Part shown: positions 27,333-35,310 of the stretch, one piece after another
How positions within the stretch are numbered: the stretch's first letter is position 1
Layout: every line of letters starts with the position of its first letter
Assembly (NCBI GenBank): GCA_963718315.1
Contig: CAVQZC010000013.1
Span: 248,001 to 312,000 of the forward strand
Direction of reading: 5' to 3'
Length of the DNA: 64,000 nt
Source: CAVQZC01 sp963718315
Lineage (GTDB): Bacteria > Actinomycetota > Thermoleophilia > Gaiellales > JAICJC01
The notes under the pieces: model-generated
What the model was told of the DNA's origin: nothing
The model's input: the letters and a program-made list of their open reading frames with translations, nothing else
Database searches by the model: none
Translations under genes and position numbers: made by a program

Positions 27333-28202
27333 ATGCTGCATGAGATCCCGCTCGGGCGGAGCACCCTGCACGGCCATTTCTCGGCTTCGCTCGCGCCGGT
27401 GGTGACGATCGACCCCGGCGACAGCGTGCGCTTCCAGTCGCTGGACGCTCTCTGGCACTGGGACTTCGAGGGTCGCTGGTCTGACCAGCTCGACCCGGAG
27501 CTCGACGCCGGCCATCCGCTGACCGGCCCGATCGCCGTGCGCGGTGCCGCGGCCGGGGACACGCTGGTGGTGCGCACTGACCGGCTGGTGCCGCGCGACT
27601 GGGGCATCACGCTGTCCGGTGAGGACACACAGGTGCGCTGGGCGCTCGACAATCGCACCGGCACCGCCACCGCCGACCGCGGCGAGCAGGTGAGGATGGC
27701 TCCGTTCCTGGGCGTGATCGGCGTGGCTCCGCCGAATCCGGGCGTGCACTCGACGATCCCGCCGCGGCGGTTCGGCGGCAACATCGACTGCCGCGAGCTG
27801 ACGGTCGGAAGCACGCTCTACCTGCCGGTCGGAGTCGAGGGCGCGCTGCTGTCGGCCGGAGATGCGCACGCCGCGCAGGGCGACGGCGAGGTCAGCGGCA
27901 CCGCCATCGAGTGCCCGCTGGAGCTGGCCGAGCTTACGATCGACCTACGCCGCGACCTCGACCTGCAGATGCCGATCGCCCGTGCCGGCGACCGCTGGAT
28001 CGCCTTCGGGTTCGACGAGGATCTGGATGTTGCCGCCGAGCTGGCGCTGGAGACGATGCTCGACCTGCTGCAGCGCGAGCGCAGCGTCGATCGCCCCCGC
28101 GCACTCGCGCTCGCCAGCGTGGCGGTCGACCTGCACGTCACCCAGATCGTCAACGGCACCAAGGGCGTTCACGCCATCCTCGCCGACTCAGCACTCGGCT
28201 GA
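27333..28202 (+). CDS. Acetamidase/formamidase family protein
   Basis: A 289-residue member of the FmdA/AmdA family, which hydrolyses short amides to ammonia and an acid. The family blocks are clear: HWDFEGRWSDQLDPELD, TGPIAVRGAAAGDTL, GVHSTIPPRRFGGNIDCREL, and the metal-side LLSAGDAHAAQGDGEVSGTAIE. Length fits the short bacterial form. It is a cytoplasmic enzyme. ATG 27333 is preceded by a possible -10 rather than a ribosome site. It diverges from the FG-GAP gene with no functional link evident. Confidence 0.92.
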   Translation: MLHEIPLGRSTLHGHFSASLAPVVTIDPGDSVRFQSLDALWHWDFEGRWSDQLDPELDAGHPLTGPIAVRGAAAGDTLVVRTDRLVPRDWGITLSGEDTQVRWALDNRTGTATADRGEQVRMAPFLGVIGVAPPNPGVHSTIPPRRFGGNIDCRELTVGSTLYLPVGVEGALLSAGDAHAAQGDGEVSGTAIECPLELAELTIDLRRDLDLQMPIARAGDRWIAFGFDEDLDVAAELALETMLDLLQRERSVDRPRALALASVAVDLHVTQIVNGTKGVHAILADSALG

Positions 28203-28220
28203 TCCCCGCGCACAACCCGC

Positions 28221-28242
28221 TGACCCGTAGTCCGCGCGTCGC
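28221..28242. repeat. 22-bp repeat, copy 2
   Basis: TGACCCGTAG followed by TCCGCGCGTCGC. One mismatch to copy 1 at 26045. It lies 18 bp past the acetamidase stop. Confidence 0.45.
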
Positions 28243-28285
28243 ACACCGCTGACTGTCCTTGGCGTGGGTGTCGCCGCTGTCGGAG

Positions 28286-28368
28286 TACCCCGGGCAGGAA
28301 TCGAACCTGCATGCCCGTGAGGGCCGCCGGGTTTAAGCCGGCTGCGTCTACCGTTCCGCCACCGGGGT
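28286..28368 (-). tRNA. tRNA-Leu(UAA)
   Basis: An 83-nt class II tRNA. The acceptor stem ACCCCGG/CCGGGGT pairs fully. The anticodon loop CTTAAAC gives anticodon TAA. The long variable arm and T arm (GCAGG-TTCGATT-CCTGC) fit Leu. CCA is not encoded. UUA codons are rare at this GC content, so it may act as a regulatory tRNA, as bldA does in Streptomyces; that is inference. Confidence 0.93.
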
Positions 28369-28396
28369 GCGCCGTCAGGCTACCAGCGGGCGGAGA

Positions 28397-29152
28397 CTAC
28401 TCGCCCGGCGCGAACTGGAACGACTTCGGCGGGGTGAAGTTCTTCGGGGGCGTGCCCACCACGACCGCGACCTCGTTGTGGGGGTGCAGCTTCAGCTCGG
28501 GCCCGGCGGTGACCGGCTTGCCGTTCACCCAGATCTTGACGCCGCCGCAGTTGCCGCCCATGCAGTTGTTGTCGAAGCGGACGCCCCACATGAAGAACAC
28601 CTGACCGAGCAGCGCAACGAAGCCCTTCTTGTCCGCCTCGATGTGGATCACGCCGCGCGACAGGTTGTTCGGCACGTTGCTGTACTCGTGGGTGTGCAGC
28701 GGCGAGAACCAGCTCGGGGTGAGCCCCATGTTCGGGGGCACCTCGACCTTGTGGCCATCCACCCAGATGTCCAGATGGACGTGGTAGTGCTCGATCGAGT
28801 CGCTCTGGTTGGGAAGGCCGAGCGCCTGCGCGGCTTCCTTGATGTTGGTCAGGTTGACCGGCCAGGTGGTGGTCGAGATGAAGTCCAGCTTCTGCGTCGA
28901 GTTGCGCTCGGTGACCACGGCCGGAAGCGGCGCGTTCGGCCAGAAGGACCCGCTGCCGCTGCTGCTGCCGTTGTGCGACCTCACGATCAACGCTCCGCCG
29001 AGGGCGATCACGGCGACCACCAGCGCGCCGACAACGATCCACACCCATCCCGGGGTACCGGACTTGCGCGGCTTCTTGCGGGCGATGCCCTCGCCCGTTC
29101 CCAGGCGCCGGGCGCGGTTCTCGTTGGTTCGCTGCTTCTGGCGCTGGCTCAC
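28397..29152 (-). CDS. Membrane-anchored His-rich protein
   Basis: A 251-residue protein. A basic cytoplasmic N-terminus (KQRTNENRARR) leads to one TM helix (VWIVVGALVVAVIALGGALIV), then an extracellular domain. That domain has a chain of His motifs, HYHVHLDIWVDG, PLHTHEYSN and VIHIEADK, and a Cys pair DNNCMGGNCGG. The H-x-H-x-(H/D) pattern suggests a metal site, perhaps copper or zinc. I know similar actinobacterial proteins only as hypothetical. GTG 29152 has a TATCAT -10 6 nt upstream and diverges from the zinc-ribbon gene. Confidence 0.75.
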   Translation of the reverse strand: MSQRQKQRTNENRARRLGTGEGIARKKPRKSGTPGWVWIVVGALVVAVIALGGALIVRSHNGSSSGSGSFWPNAPLPAVVTERNSTQKLDFISTTTWPVNLTNIKEAAQALGLPNQSDSIEHYHVHLDIWVDGHKVEVPPNMGLTPSWFSPLHTHEYSNVPNNLSRGVIHIEADKKGFVALLGQVFFMWGVRFDNNCMGGNCGGVKIWVNGKPVTAGPELKLHPHNEVAVVVGTPPKNFTPPKSFQFAPGE

Positions 29153-29158
29153 GGGATC

Positions 29159-29164
29159 ATGATA
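29159..29164 (-). promoter_or_regulatory. -10 box of a leaderless gene
   Basis: TATCAT on the minus strand, 6 nt before the GTG at 29152. Confidence 0.5.
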
Positions 29165-29166
29165 GA

Positions 29167-29172
29167 TAGACT
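29167..29172 (+). promoter_or_regulatory. -10 box of a leaderless gene
   Basis: TAGACT, 9 nt before the ATG at 29182. It lies 2 bp from the divergent TATCAT. Confidence 0.5.
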
Positions 29173-29181
29173 GGTCTGGAG

Positions 29182-29364
29182 ATGGGCCACACCGAGACCG
29201 GCGAGCCGGCGGTCCGCTACTGCCCCTACTGCGGGCAGCCGCTGGGGTCGTTTTTCGGGGCACGGATCGAAGGCGGAGCGTTCTGGTGCGAGCCGTGCCA
29301 GGAATGTTTTCGCGTCGAAGACGTTAATAGAAGTGAGGCGGATTTCGATCCGCCTCCTGCATGA
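29182..29364 (+). CDS. Small zinc-ribbon protein
   Basis: A 60-residue protein with two C-x-x-C knuckles (YCPYCGQPLG and WCEPCQECF) about 20 residues apart, as in a rubredoxin-like zinc ribbon. No further domain is present. It ends 33 bp before trxB, on the same strand, so it may be part of that operon. The role is unknown. Confidence 0.72.
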   Translation: MGHTETGEPAVRYCPYCGQPLGSFFGARIEGGAFWCEPCQECFRVEDVNRSEADFDPPPA

Positions 29365-29397
29365 GCACCACACATTCACCACCTGGAGAGATTTCGC

Positions 29398-30378
29398 ATG
29401 GCAAGCGACGTTCGTGATCTGATCATTATCGGCGGCGGGCCCGCCGGCTATACCGCGGCCCTCTACGCAGCCCGCGGCAACCTGCACCCGCTGGTGTTCG
29501 AGGGCTTCGCGTACGGCGGCCAGCTCATGATCACAAGCGACGTGGAGAACTACCCCGGCTTCCCCGAGGCCGTGATGGGGCCTGAGCTGATGACCGCGAT
29601 GCGCTCGCAGGCCGAGCGGTTCGGCGCCGAGCTGGTCGCCGACGACGTCACCGCCGTCGACTTCTCCAGCCGCCCGTTCCGGGTCACCGCCGGCGACCAG
29701 GAGTACCAGGCCCGCGCGGTGATCGTCGCCACCGGCGCGACCGCGCGCCAGCTCGGCCTCGACACCGAGCGCTCCCTGCAGGGCGCCGGCGTCAGCTACT
29801 GCGCCGTGTGCGACGGAGCCTTCTTCCGCGGCAAGCAGGTGATCGTGGTGGGCGGAGGCGACTCCGCGATGGAGGAGGCGACGTTCCTGGCGAAGTTCGC
29901 CGCCAACGTCAAGCTCATCCACCGCCGCGGCGAGTTCCGCGCGTCCAAGATCATGATCGACTACGCCAGCTCGAAGGAGAACCTCGAGTTCGTGACCAAC
30001 GCGGTCGTCACCGAGGTGCTGGGAACGGACACCGGCAAGGTGAGCGGCGTCGTTCTCACCGACACCGTGACCGGCGAGAAGCGCGAGCTGGAGGCGGACG
30101 GCGTGTTCGTCGCCATCGGCCACGACCCGACGACCGGCCTGTTCAAGGGCATTCTGGACATGGACGACGCCGGTTACCTGCTCACCCGCGACGGCTCGAC
30201 CGAGACCAACATCGAGGGCGTCTTCGCCGCAGGCGACGTGGTCGACCACACCTACCGCCAGGCCGTAACCGCTGCCGGGATGGGCTGTATGGCGGCGCTG
30301 GATGCCGAGCGGTGGCTGTCCCATGCTGCTCCACAGCCGGCTGCCACCGCGGCCACAGGATCCTCCCAGGCAGCCTGA
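29398..30378 (+). CDS. trxB: Thioredoxin reductase
   Basis: A 326-residue flavoprotein that passes electrons from NADPH through FAD to thioredoxin. It has the FAD motif LIIIGGGPAGYTAALYAAR, the redox-active pair C-A-V-C in SYCAVCDGAFF, the NADPH motif VIVVGGGDSAMEEA, and the C-terminal FAD block VFAAGDVVDH. An AGGAG-type site (GGAGAG) precedes ATG 29398. The C-terminal 20 residues (QPAATAATGSSQAA) extend past the usual end. A hairpin follows the stop. Confidence 0.96.
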   Translation: MASDVRDLIIIGGGPAGYTAALYAARGNLHPLVFEGFAYGGQLMITSDVENYPGFPEAVMGPELMTAMRSQAERFGAELVADDVTAVDFSSRPFRVTAGDQEYQARAVIVATGATARQLGLDTERSLQGAGVSYCAVCDGAFFRGKQVIVVGGGDSAMEEATFLAKFAANVKLIHRRGEFRASKIMIDYASSKENLEFVTNAVVTEVLGTDTGKVSGVVLTDTVTGEKRELEADGVFVAIGHDPTTGLFKGILDMDDAGYLLTRDGSTETNIEGVFAAGDVVDHTYRQAVTAAGMGCMAALDAERWLSHAAPQPAATAATGSSQAA

Positions 30379-30379
30379 A

Positions 30380-30410
30380 TCCAACTCCAAGGCGCCCAAG
30401 TAGAGTTGGA
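30380..30410 (+). promoter_or_regulatory. Dyad overlapping the -10 of the PAS gene
   Basis: TCCAACTC-N15-GAGTTGGA, a perfect 8-bp inverted repeat just after the trxB stop. The right arm overlaps the TAGAGT -10 (30401-30406). It may be an operator, a terminator for trxB, or both. Confidence 0.5.
30401..30406 (+). promoter_or_regulatory. -10 box of a leaderless gene
   Basis: TAGAGT, 7 nt before the ATG at 30414, inside the right arm of a dyad. Confidence 0.5.
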
Positions 30411-30413
30411 GTA

Positions 30414-30875
30414 ATGAGGTACTGGATCTGCCCGAATTGTGGAAGCCGCGCAGCGGACGACGACGGCCGCGACGGCCTGTCGTACCAGGCGGTCGGCTGC
30501 CACCACTGCGGGTTCGGCTTTCTGTTCGAGCTGCTGGAGGACTTCTACCCGCCCGCCAACGCCGGCTTCGTGGCCTGTGACCGCGACGCCCGCGTGCTGT
30601 CGGCCGGGAAGGGCGTGTTCGAGCTGACCGGCTACACCGAGAACGACCTGCTCGGCAAGCACCTGGTCGATGTGTTCGGCATCTCCGGCTGGGCAGACGG
30701 CCAGAACCCGGTCGACGTCGTCCTGGAATGGGGCGTCCGCAAGCTCGACCAGCCGCTGGTCATGCGCCACCGCTCGGGCATCAAGAAAGAGGTGCGGGTC
30801 GACCTCTTCCCGGCCTACGACGAGGACGGCGGCCTGCTGGCCTCGCTGGCACCGCGCCGCGACCCGAACGTTTAG
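30414..30875 (+). CDS. Zinc-ribbon plus PAS domain protein
   Basis: A 153-residue protein. The first 40 residues form a zinc ribbon with two C-x-x-C pairs (WICPNCGS, GCHHCGFG). The rest is a PAS domain with VACDRDARVLSAGKGVFELTGYTENDLLGKHLVDVFG. There is no kinase, cyclase or DNA-binding output, so it would act by binding a partner. It follows trxB and may sense redox state through the Cys pairs, but this is inference. A longer frame to 29808 overlaps trxB and is spurious. Confidence 0.82.
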   Translation: MRYWICPNCGSRAADDDGRDGLSYQAVGCHHCGFGFLFELLEDFYPPANAGFVACDRDARVLSAGKGVFELTGYTENDLLGKHLVDVFGISGWADGQNPVDVVLEWGVRKLDQPLVMRHRSGIKKEVRVDLFPAYDEDGGLLASLAPRRDPNV

Positions 30876-31120
30876 GCGCCGCCGAGCCCCCCGAGTGGGC
30901 GCCCGTCGACATCGAGCAGCTCCACCTTGGCATCGCCGAGACTGCCTACGAACCTGTAGCCGGCGGCGCCCTCCGGTCTAGGCTCAACCAGCTGAGCGAC
31001 GCCCTCCGCGTTGACCGGCAGAGCGGTACGGTGAATCACCTTCCCGTCGGCGTCGAGCCATTCGATCGTGACCTGCCAGTCCATCGGCAGCGAGTCTGGA
31101 CGTCCAGCGCCGCCGCTCAC
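30872..31120 (-). CDS. Small hypothetical protein
   Basis: An 82-residue protein from GTG 31120 with a beta-rich pattern (WQVTIEWLDADGKVIHRTAL...). No family was recognised. GTG 31120 overlaps the stop of the upstream gene by 4 bp, so the pair is translationally coupled. Its 3' end overlaps the convergent PAS gene by 4 bp. Confidence 0.6.
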   Translation of the reverse strand: MSGGAGRPDSLPMDWQVTIEWLDADGKVIHRTALPVNAEGVAQLVEPRPEGAAGYRFVGSLGDAKVELLDVDGRPLGGLGGA

Positions 31121-31404
31121 CGCACCGCCTCGATCTCGCGCTCGACCAGCGCCTGCAGGCGCTCGACCACCGCCAGCTGCGCCAACCGTCGCTCCAGCAG
31201 CCGTCGCTCTGCCTGCGGCTCGGCACCCGACAGCGCGCCCAGCGCCTCGAGCACCGCGCGGTCGCGGCTGCCCAGCTCGTCGCACAGTCGCTGCTCGAGC
31301 TGCCCCCACTCGATCCGCAGCCGGGCGCCCTCGATGTCGTCGCGCAGCCGCTCGGCGTGGCGGGCGAGGCGTTCGGCGTAGAGCTCGAGAGCGATCCTGG
31401 ACAT
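31117..31404 (-). CDS. Small helical hypothetical protein
   Basis: A 95-residue, highly charged, Leu/Arg/Glu-rich protein starting at ATG 31404 (MSRIALELYAERLARHAERL). The heptad-like spacing suggests one long coiled coil. No family was recognised. It is coupled to the gene at 30872-31120 by a GTGA overlap. A longer frame to 31590 overlaps nth and is unlikely. Confidence 0.6.
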   Translation of the reverse strand: MSRIALELYAERLARHAERLRDDIEGARLRIEWGQLEQRLCDELGSRDRAVLEALGALSGAEPQAERRLLERRLAQLAVVERLQALVEREIEAVR

Positions 31405-31447
31405 GACGGGAGCAAGCTTGCCCTCGCCGCCACGCACGGAACAAGGC

Positions 31448-32110
31448 TCAACGCGTGACGAAACCGTGCCGGACGAGCGACGAGGGGCATGTCTCCGACA
31501 CCGCACAGATCTCGCATCGCGGACGGCGTGACTCGCAGACCCGCCTGCCGTGGAAGATGAAGACGTCCGACACCTCCAACCAGCGCTCACGCGGGAACAG
31601 CTGCATCAGCACCCGCTCGACCTTGACCGGGTCGCGGTGCCGCGTCAGCCCCAGGCGGCGGGACACGCGGCCGACGTGAGTGTCGACCGCGATCCCGTCG
31701 CGCGTCCCAAACGCATTGGACGACACCACCGCCGCGGTCTTGCGGCCGACGCCGTGGAGCGTCACCAGCTCGTCCACCGAGTGCGGTACCTCCCCGCCGA
31801 ACCGCTCCACGATCCCCGCGCACGACCCCTTGATCGCCCTCGCCTTCTGCCGGAAGAACCCCGTCGGGTGGATCAGCTCCTCGAGCTCCTCCTCGGGCAT
31901 CGCCAGGTAGTCCTCGGGCGTCTTGCAGCGGCGGAACAGCTCGGGGGTCGTCAGGTTCACGCGCACGTCGGTGGTCTGCGCGGACAGGATCGTGGCGACC
32001 AGCAGTTCGAGCGGGGTTGTCCAGTGCAGGGCGATGTGCGCGTCCGGGTGCTCGGCCGACAACTGGTCGAGGAACATGACGGCCCGCTTGCGGCGTTCGG
32101 CGAGCGTCAT
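31448..32110 (-). CDS. nth: Endonuclease III
   Basis: A 220-residue bifunctional DNA glycosylase/AP lyase for oxidised pyrimidines. The helix-hairpin-helix LHGVGRKTA contains the catalytic Lys, and the catalytic Asp is in VDTHVGRVSRRLGL. The C-terminal [4Fe-4S] ligands are C-x6-C-x2-C-x5-C (CESRRPRCEICAVSETC). Length is typical. ATG 32110 overlaps the addA stop (ATGA), placing nth at the end of the addBA-nth operon. Confidence 0.96.
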   Translation of the reverse strand: MTLAERRKRAVMFLDQLSAEHPDAHIALHWTTPLELLVATILSAQTTDVRVNLTTPELFRRCKTPEDYLAMPEEELEELIHPTGFFRQKARAIKGSCAGIVERFGGEVPHSVDELVTLHGVGRKTAAVVSSNAFGTRDGIAVDTHVGRVSRRLGLTRHRDPVKVERVLMQLFPRERWLEVSDVFIFHGRRVCESRRPRCEICAVSETCPSSLVRHGFVTR

Positions 32111-35100
32111 TCGGTCGGCAGCGCCGGCCCGGCGCAGAGCAGGTCGAGCGCCGGGCACTCGGCGCAGTAGGGGCCCGGCCGGGCCTCGAAGCGGCCGGCC
32201 TGGATCGGGGACAGGGACTCGCGCAAGCCGCCGCGCAGCGTATCGGCATCAGCACTCGTGTAGCTGCGGGTGACAACGGAGCCCGGCCTGTCGAGAAACG
32301 CGTAGGCCACCTCCACGTCCTGCGCGCCGGCAGTCAGCACGGCCAGCGCGTAGATCGCGACCTGATGGCGGTACGACCGCTCGACGATGTCCTCGGGATC
32401 CTGCTCGCCCAGCAGGTTGGTCTTGTAGTCCACCACCAGCGCCGACCCGCCGCCGTCGCGGTGAAAGGCGTCGAACCGGCCCCGGAACAGCACGCCGTCG
32501 AGCTCGAAGGCAAACGGCTGCTCCAGCGTCACGCCGGCCAGGCCGGCCAGGCGCCCAGCCAGATCCGACTCCCGCCAGCCGGTCACCATTCGCTCGATCC
32601 GCTGCTCGTCCTCGGCCGTCGCGTGCGGGTACAGCTCCCGCCACCGCTCGTCCTCGTGCTCCAGCAGCAGGTGCACCGCATCACCGACCTCGACGCCGGC
32701 CATCCCCTGCGCGGGCTCGCGCACCCGCTCGCGCTCGGGCAGGCGGAGCAGCCGCTGGGCGTAGAACCGGTAGCCGCAGCGGTCGTACAGCGCCAGCCCG
32801 CTGTAGGACATCCGGCGGACGGCGTGTGCAGGCGGCCGGGCGACCGGCTCGAAGGGCGGCAGGTCGGGCAGCGTCTCGGGAGACTCCCCGAACAGGTGCA
32901 GCTGGTCGTACTCGGACACCTCGGGCGCCGGCTCCCCGGAGGGGCGCACGATCTTGACCACCACGGACGTTCTCCCCAGGTCGACGACGCCCTCCGAGTG
33001 GAGCCCGATGCCGAGGGTCTGGCAGAGGGCGGCGATCGGCGTGTTGTCGGTTGGCTGGGCGATGCCGCCGCTGATGATCAGGTGGCGGCGCGCGCGGGTC
33101 ATCGCCACGTACTGCTTGCGCCTCCCCTCCTCGGCGTCCGCCTGCGCCTCGGCGTCCTGAAGCGCCTTCATCCCCAGCGCCGGCCGGTTGATGCCAGTGT
33201 CGGGAGCGGCGCGAAACCCGACCCGGCCCCGGGAGTCGACAACGACGTCGCTCCAGCGTCCACCGGGCCGGCGGCCGGCGTCGGCGATCACCACCACCTC
33301 GAACTCGAGGCCCTTCGCCGCGTGGACCGTCATCAGCATCACCGCGTCGCCGCCCTCGTCGGCGATCGCGGCGTCGCCCTCGCGCGAGGCCAGGTCGGCC
33401 TGCTCCTCGCAGAAGCGCACGAACCCGTCCAGGTCGGGCCCGCGCAGCTGCTCGTACTCGCGCGCCAGCCGGATCAGCTTGCGGACGTTGGCGAGCCGCC
33501 GGTCGCCGTCGGGGCGGGCGAGCAGCGCGAGGTCGAAGTCGTGCTCGGCGACGACCCGCTCGCAGAGCTGCTCCAGGCTGAGCGAGCTGTGCTGGTCCAC
33601 CAGCCGCTCGAACCGCAGCCTGAAGGCCTGCGCCAGCCGGTTGTCGCTCTCCGAGTAGTCCTGCGGCCAGCGGCCCGGCTCGAAGGCGCCGATCGCCGCG
33701 GCGCGGCGTGTGGCCAGCCGGAGCAGCGCCAGCCCGTCGGGGGACAGGCCGACCAGCGGCGAGGCCAGGACGCTCAGCAGCGCCCGGTCGTCGGTGCGAT
33801 TCAGGAGCAGCCGCAGGTACTGAAGGATGTCCCCCACCTCCTGCTGGCCGTAGTAGCCGCGGCCGGTGGCCCGCACCGTCGGGATTCCGAGCTTGCGCAG
33901 CTCGCCCTCGTAGATGCCGGCGTCCGTCCCAGCCTCGAACAGCAGCACAACGTCGCCGTAGCCGCAGTGGCCCTGGCCGACCAGCTCCGCGACCCGCTCC
34001 GCGATCGACTCGGCCTCGGCCGTGCGCCAGATCAGCTCCTCCTCCTTGCACGCCCGGATGTCGGTCAGGAGCAGCTCCACCGAGGGCAGCCCGGGATCGG
34101 GCTCTGCGCCGTTGGCGGCCACCAGGTCGGTGTAGGCGCTTCCCGACTCGCGCGTGAACGTCTCGTTGACGAGGTCGAGGATGTGCGGGGCCGAGCGGTA
34201 GTTCTCGGTCAGGGCAACGAGCTCGTCGCCTGCCTGCGCCCGCCGCTCCCGGTAGACGTTGACGTCGGCGCGGCGGAACCGGTAGATGCTCTGGAACTCG
34301 TCACCGACCAGGAACAGGTCGCCGCCGCGGACCAGCTCGACCAGCTCCACCTGGAGTGCGTTGGTGTCCTGGAACTCGTCGACCATCACCTCCACGAACC
34401 GCTCGCGGCACTCCTGCGCGACCTCCGGCCGGCTCTGGAGCAGCGCCCGTGCCTCGAGCTCGAGGTCGTTGAAGTCGAGCAGGCCGCGACCGTTCTTGAT
34501 CTCGGAGTAGGAGGCATCGAACTCCCGCAGCAGCTCCTCCAGGAGAACGCGGTCGGCATCGGCCGCGACGTCCTGCGCAGCCTCCTGCACGGCCTCGACC
34601 GCCTCCTTCAGCGGAGCCTTCGCGTCGACTCCGTGCTCGCTCAGATCCACAAGCTCGGCCGGATCGAGGTCGCGCCCGAGCACGGCCAGCAGCGCCTGTG
34701 CGTTGGGGTCGTCGCCCGCCCCCAGCGCAGCCACCCGCGCCTCGTCGATCGCCCGCGGCAGGTCGGGCGGACGGTACGCGACCAGGTCGAGGGGGAGGCC
34801 GAGACCGCGGAGACGCGTGTGCAGCTCCACGGTCATCCGTCGCAGCCGGTCGCTGCCGTAGCGGGCGAGCACGTCGAGCCGGCCCGGGGCGTCGCCGGCT
34901 GCATACCGCTCCAGTGCCTCGCCGAAGGCCTCGCTCTGCAGGATCCGCATCTCGGTGTCGGCTGCCACGCCGAACGACGGGTCGATCCCCGCCTCGAGCG
35001 CGTGACCACGCAGCAGCCGTGAGCAGAAGCCGTGGATGGTCGACACCCAGGCGCTCTGCACCGATGCCGCCGCCTCGGTCAGACCCATGTCGTGCAATCG

Positions 35101-35310
35101 CTCGCGGATGCGGCGCTTCAGCTCGTCGGCGGCCCGCTCGGTGAAGGTGATGATCAGCAGGTGGTCGACGGGAGTGCCCGCCTCGACGCGGCGCACCGCC
35201 CGCTCGACCAGCACGGCCGTCTTGCCGGTGCCGGCGCCGGCCGAGACGAACACGCGGCCGCGGCGCTCGATGGCCTCCCGCTGACCGGCGTTCCACTCGC
35301 GGACGATCAT
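32107..35310 (-). CDS. addA: AddA-type UvrD helicase-nuclease
   Basis: A 1067-residue subunit of the AddAB double-strand break resection enzyme. Walker A is SAGAGTGKTAVL, Walker B is VDEFQDTNALQ, and the SF1 motifs LTENYRSAPHIL and MTVHAAKGLEFEVV are all intact. A C-terminal PD-(D/E)xK nuclease domain has VVDYKTNLLG then HQVAIYALAV, followed by Cys residues in YCAECPALDLLC. The start at 35310 overlaps the addB stop by 4 bp. The longer frame to 35364 adds only residues that overlap addB. Confidence 0.94.
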   Translation of the reverse strand: MIVREWNAGQREAIERRGRVFVSAGAGTGKTAVLVERAVRRVEAGTPVDHLLIITFTERAADELKRRIRERLHDMGLTEAAASVQSAWVSTIHGFCSRLLRGHALEAGIDPSFGVAADTEMRILQSEAFGEALERYAAGDAPGRLDVLARYGSDRLRRMTVELHTRLRGLGLPLDLVAYRPPDLPRAIDEARVAALGAGDDPNAQALLAVLGRDLDPAELVDLSEHGVDAKAPLKEAVEAVQEAAQDVAADADRVLLEELLREFDASYSEIKNGRGLLDFNDLELEARALLQSRPEVAQECRERFVEVMVDEFQDTNALQVELVELVRGGDLFLVGDEFQSIYRFRRADVNVYRERRAQAGDELVALTENYRSAPHILDLVNETFTRESGSAYTDLVAANGAEPDPGLPSVELLLTDIRACKEEELIWRTAEAESIAERVAELVGQGHCGYGDVVLLFEAGTDAGIYEGELRKLGIPTVRATGRGYYGQQEVGDILQYLRLLLNRTDDRALLSVLASPLVGLSPDGLALLRLATRRAAAIGAFEPGRWPQDYSESDNRLAQAFRLRFERLVDQHSSLSLEQLCERVVAEHDFDLALLARPDGDRRLANVRKLIRLAREYEQLRGPDLDGFVRFCEEQADLASREGDAAIADEGGDAVMLMTVHAAKGLEFEVVVIADAGRRPGGRWSDVVVDSRGRVGFRAAPDTGINRPALGMKALQDAEAQADAEEGRRKQYVAMTRARRHLIISGGIAQPTDNTPIAALCQTLGIGLHSEGVVDLGRTSVVVKIVRPSGEPAPEVSEYDQLHLFGESPETLPDLPPFEPVARPPAHAVRRMSYSGLALYDRCGYRFYAQRLLRLPERERVREPAQGMAGVEVGDAVHLLLEHEDERWRELYPHATAEDEQRIERMVTGWRESDLAGRLAGLAGVTLEQPFAFELDGVLFRGRFDAFHRDGGGSALVVDYKTNLLGEQDPEDIVERSYRHQVAIYALAVLTAGAQDVEVAYAFLDRPGSVVTRSYTSADADTLRGGLRESLSPIQAGRFEARPGPYCAECPALDLLCAGPALPTE

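Noticed and set aside
31117..31590. A longer 157-residue start for the small helical protein
   Set aside because: The extra N-terminal residues overlap the nth coding region on the same strand and look like its out-of-frame shadow. ATG 31404 gives a clean helical protein.
32365..35022. An 885-residue plus-strand frame opposite addA
   Set aside because: Low-complexity composition and no motifs; addA on the other strand has all helicase motifs intact.
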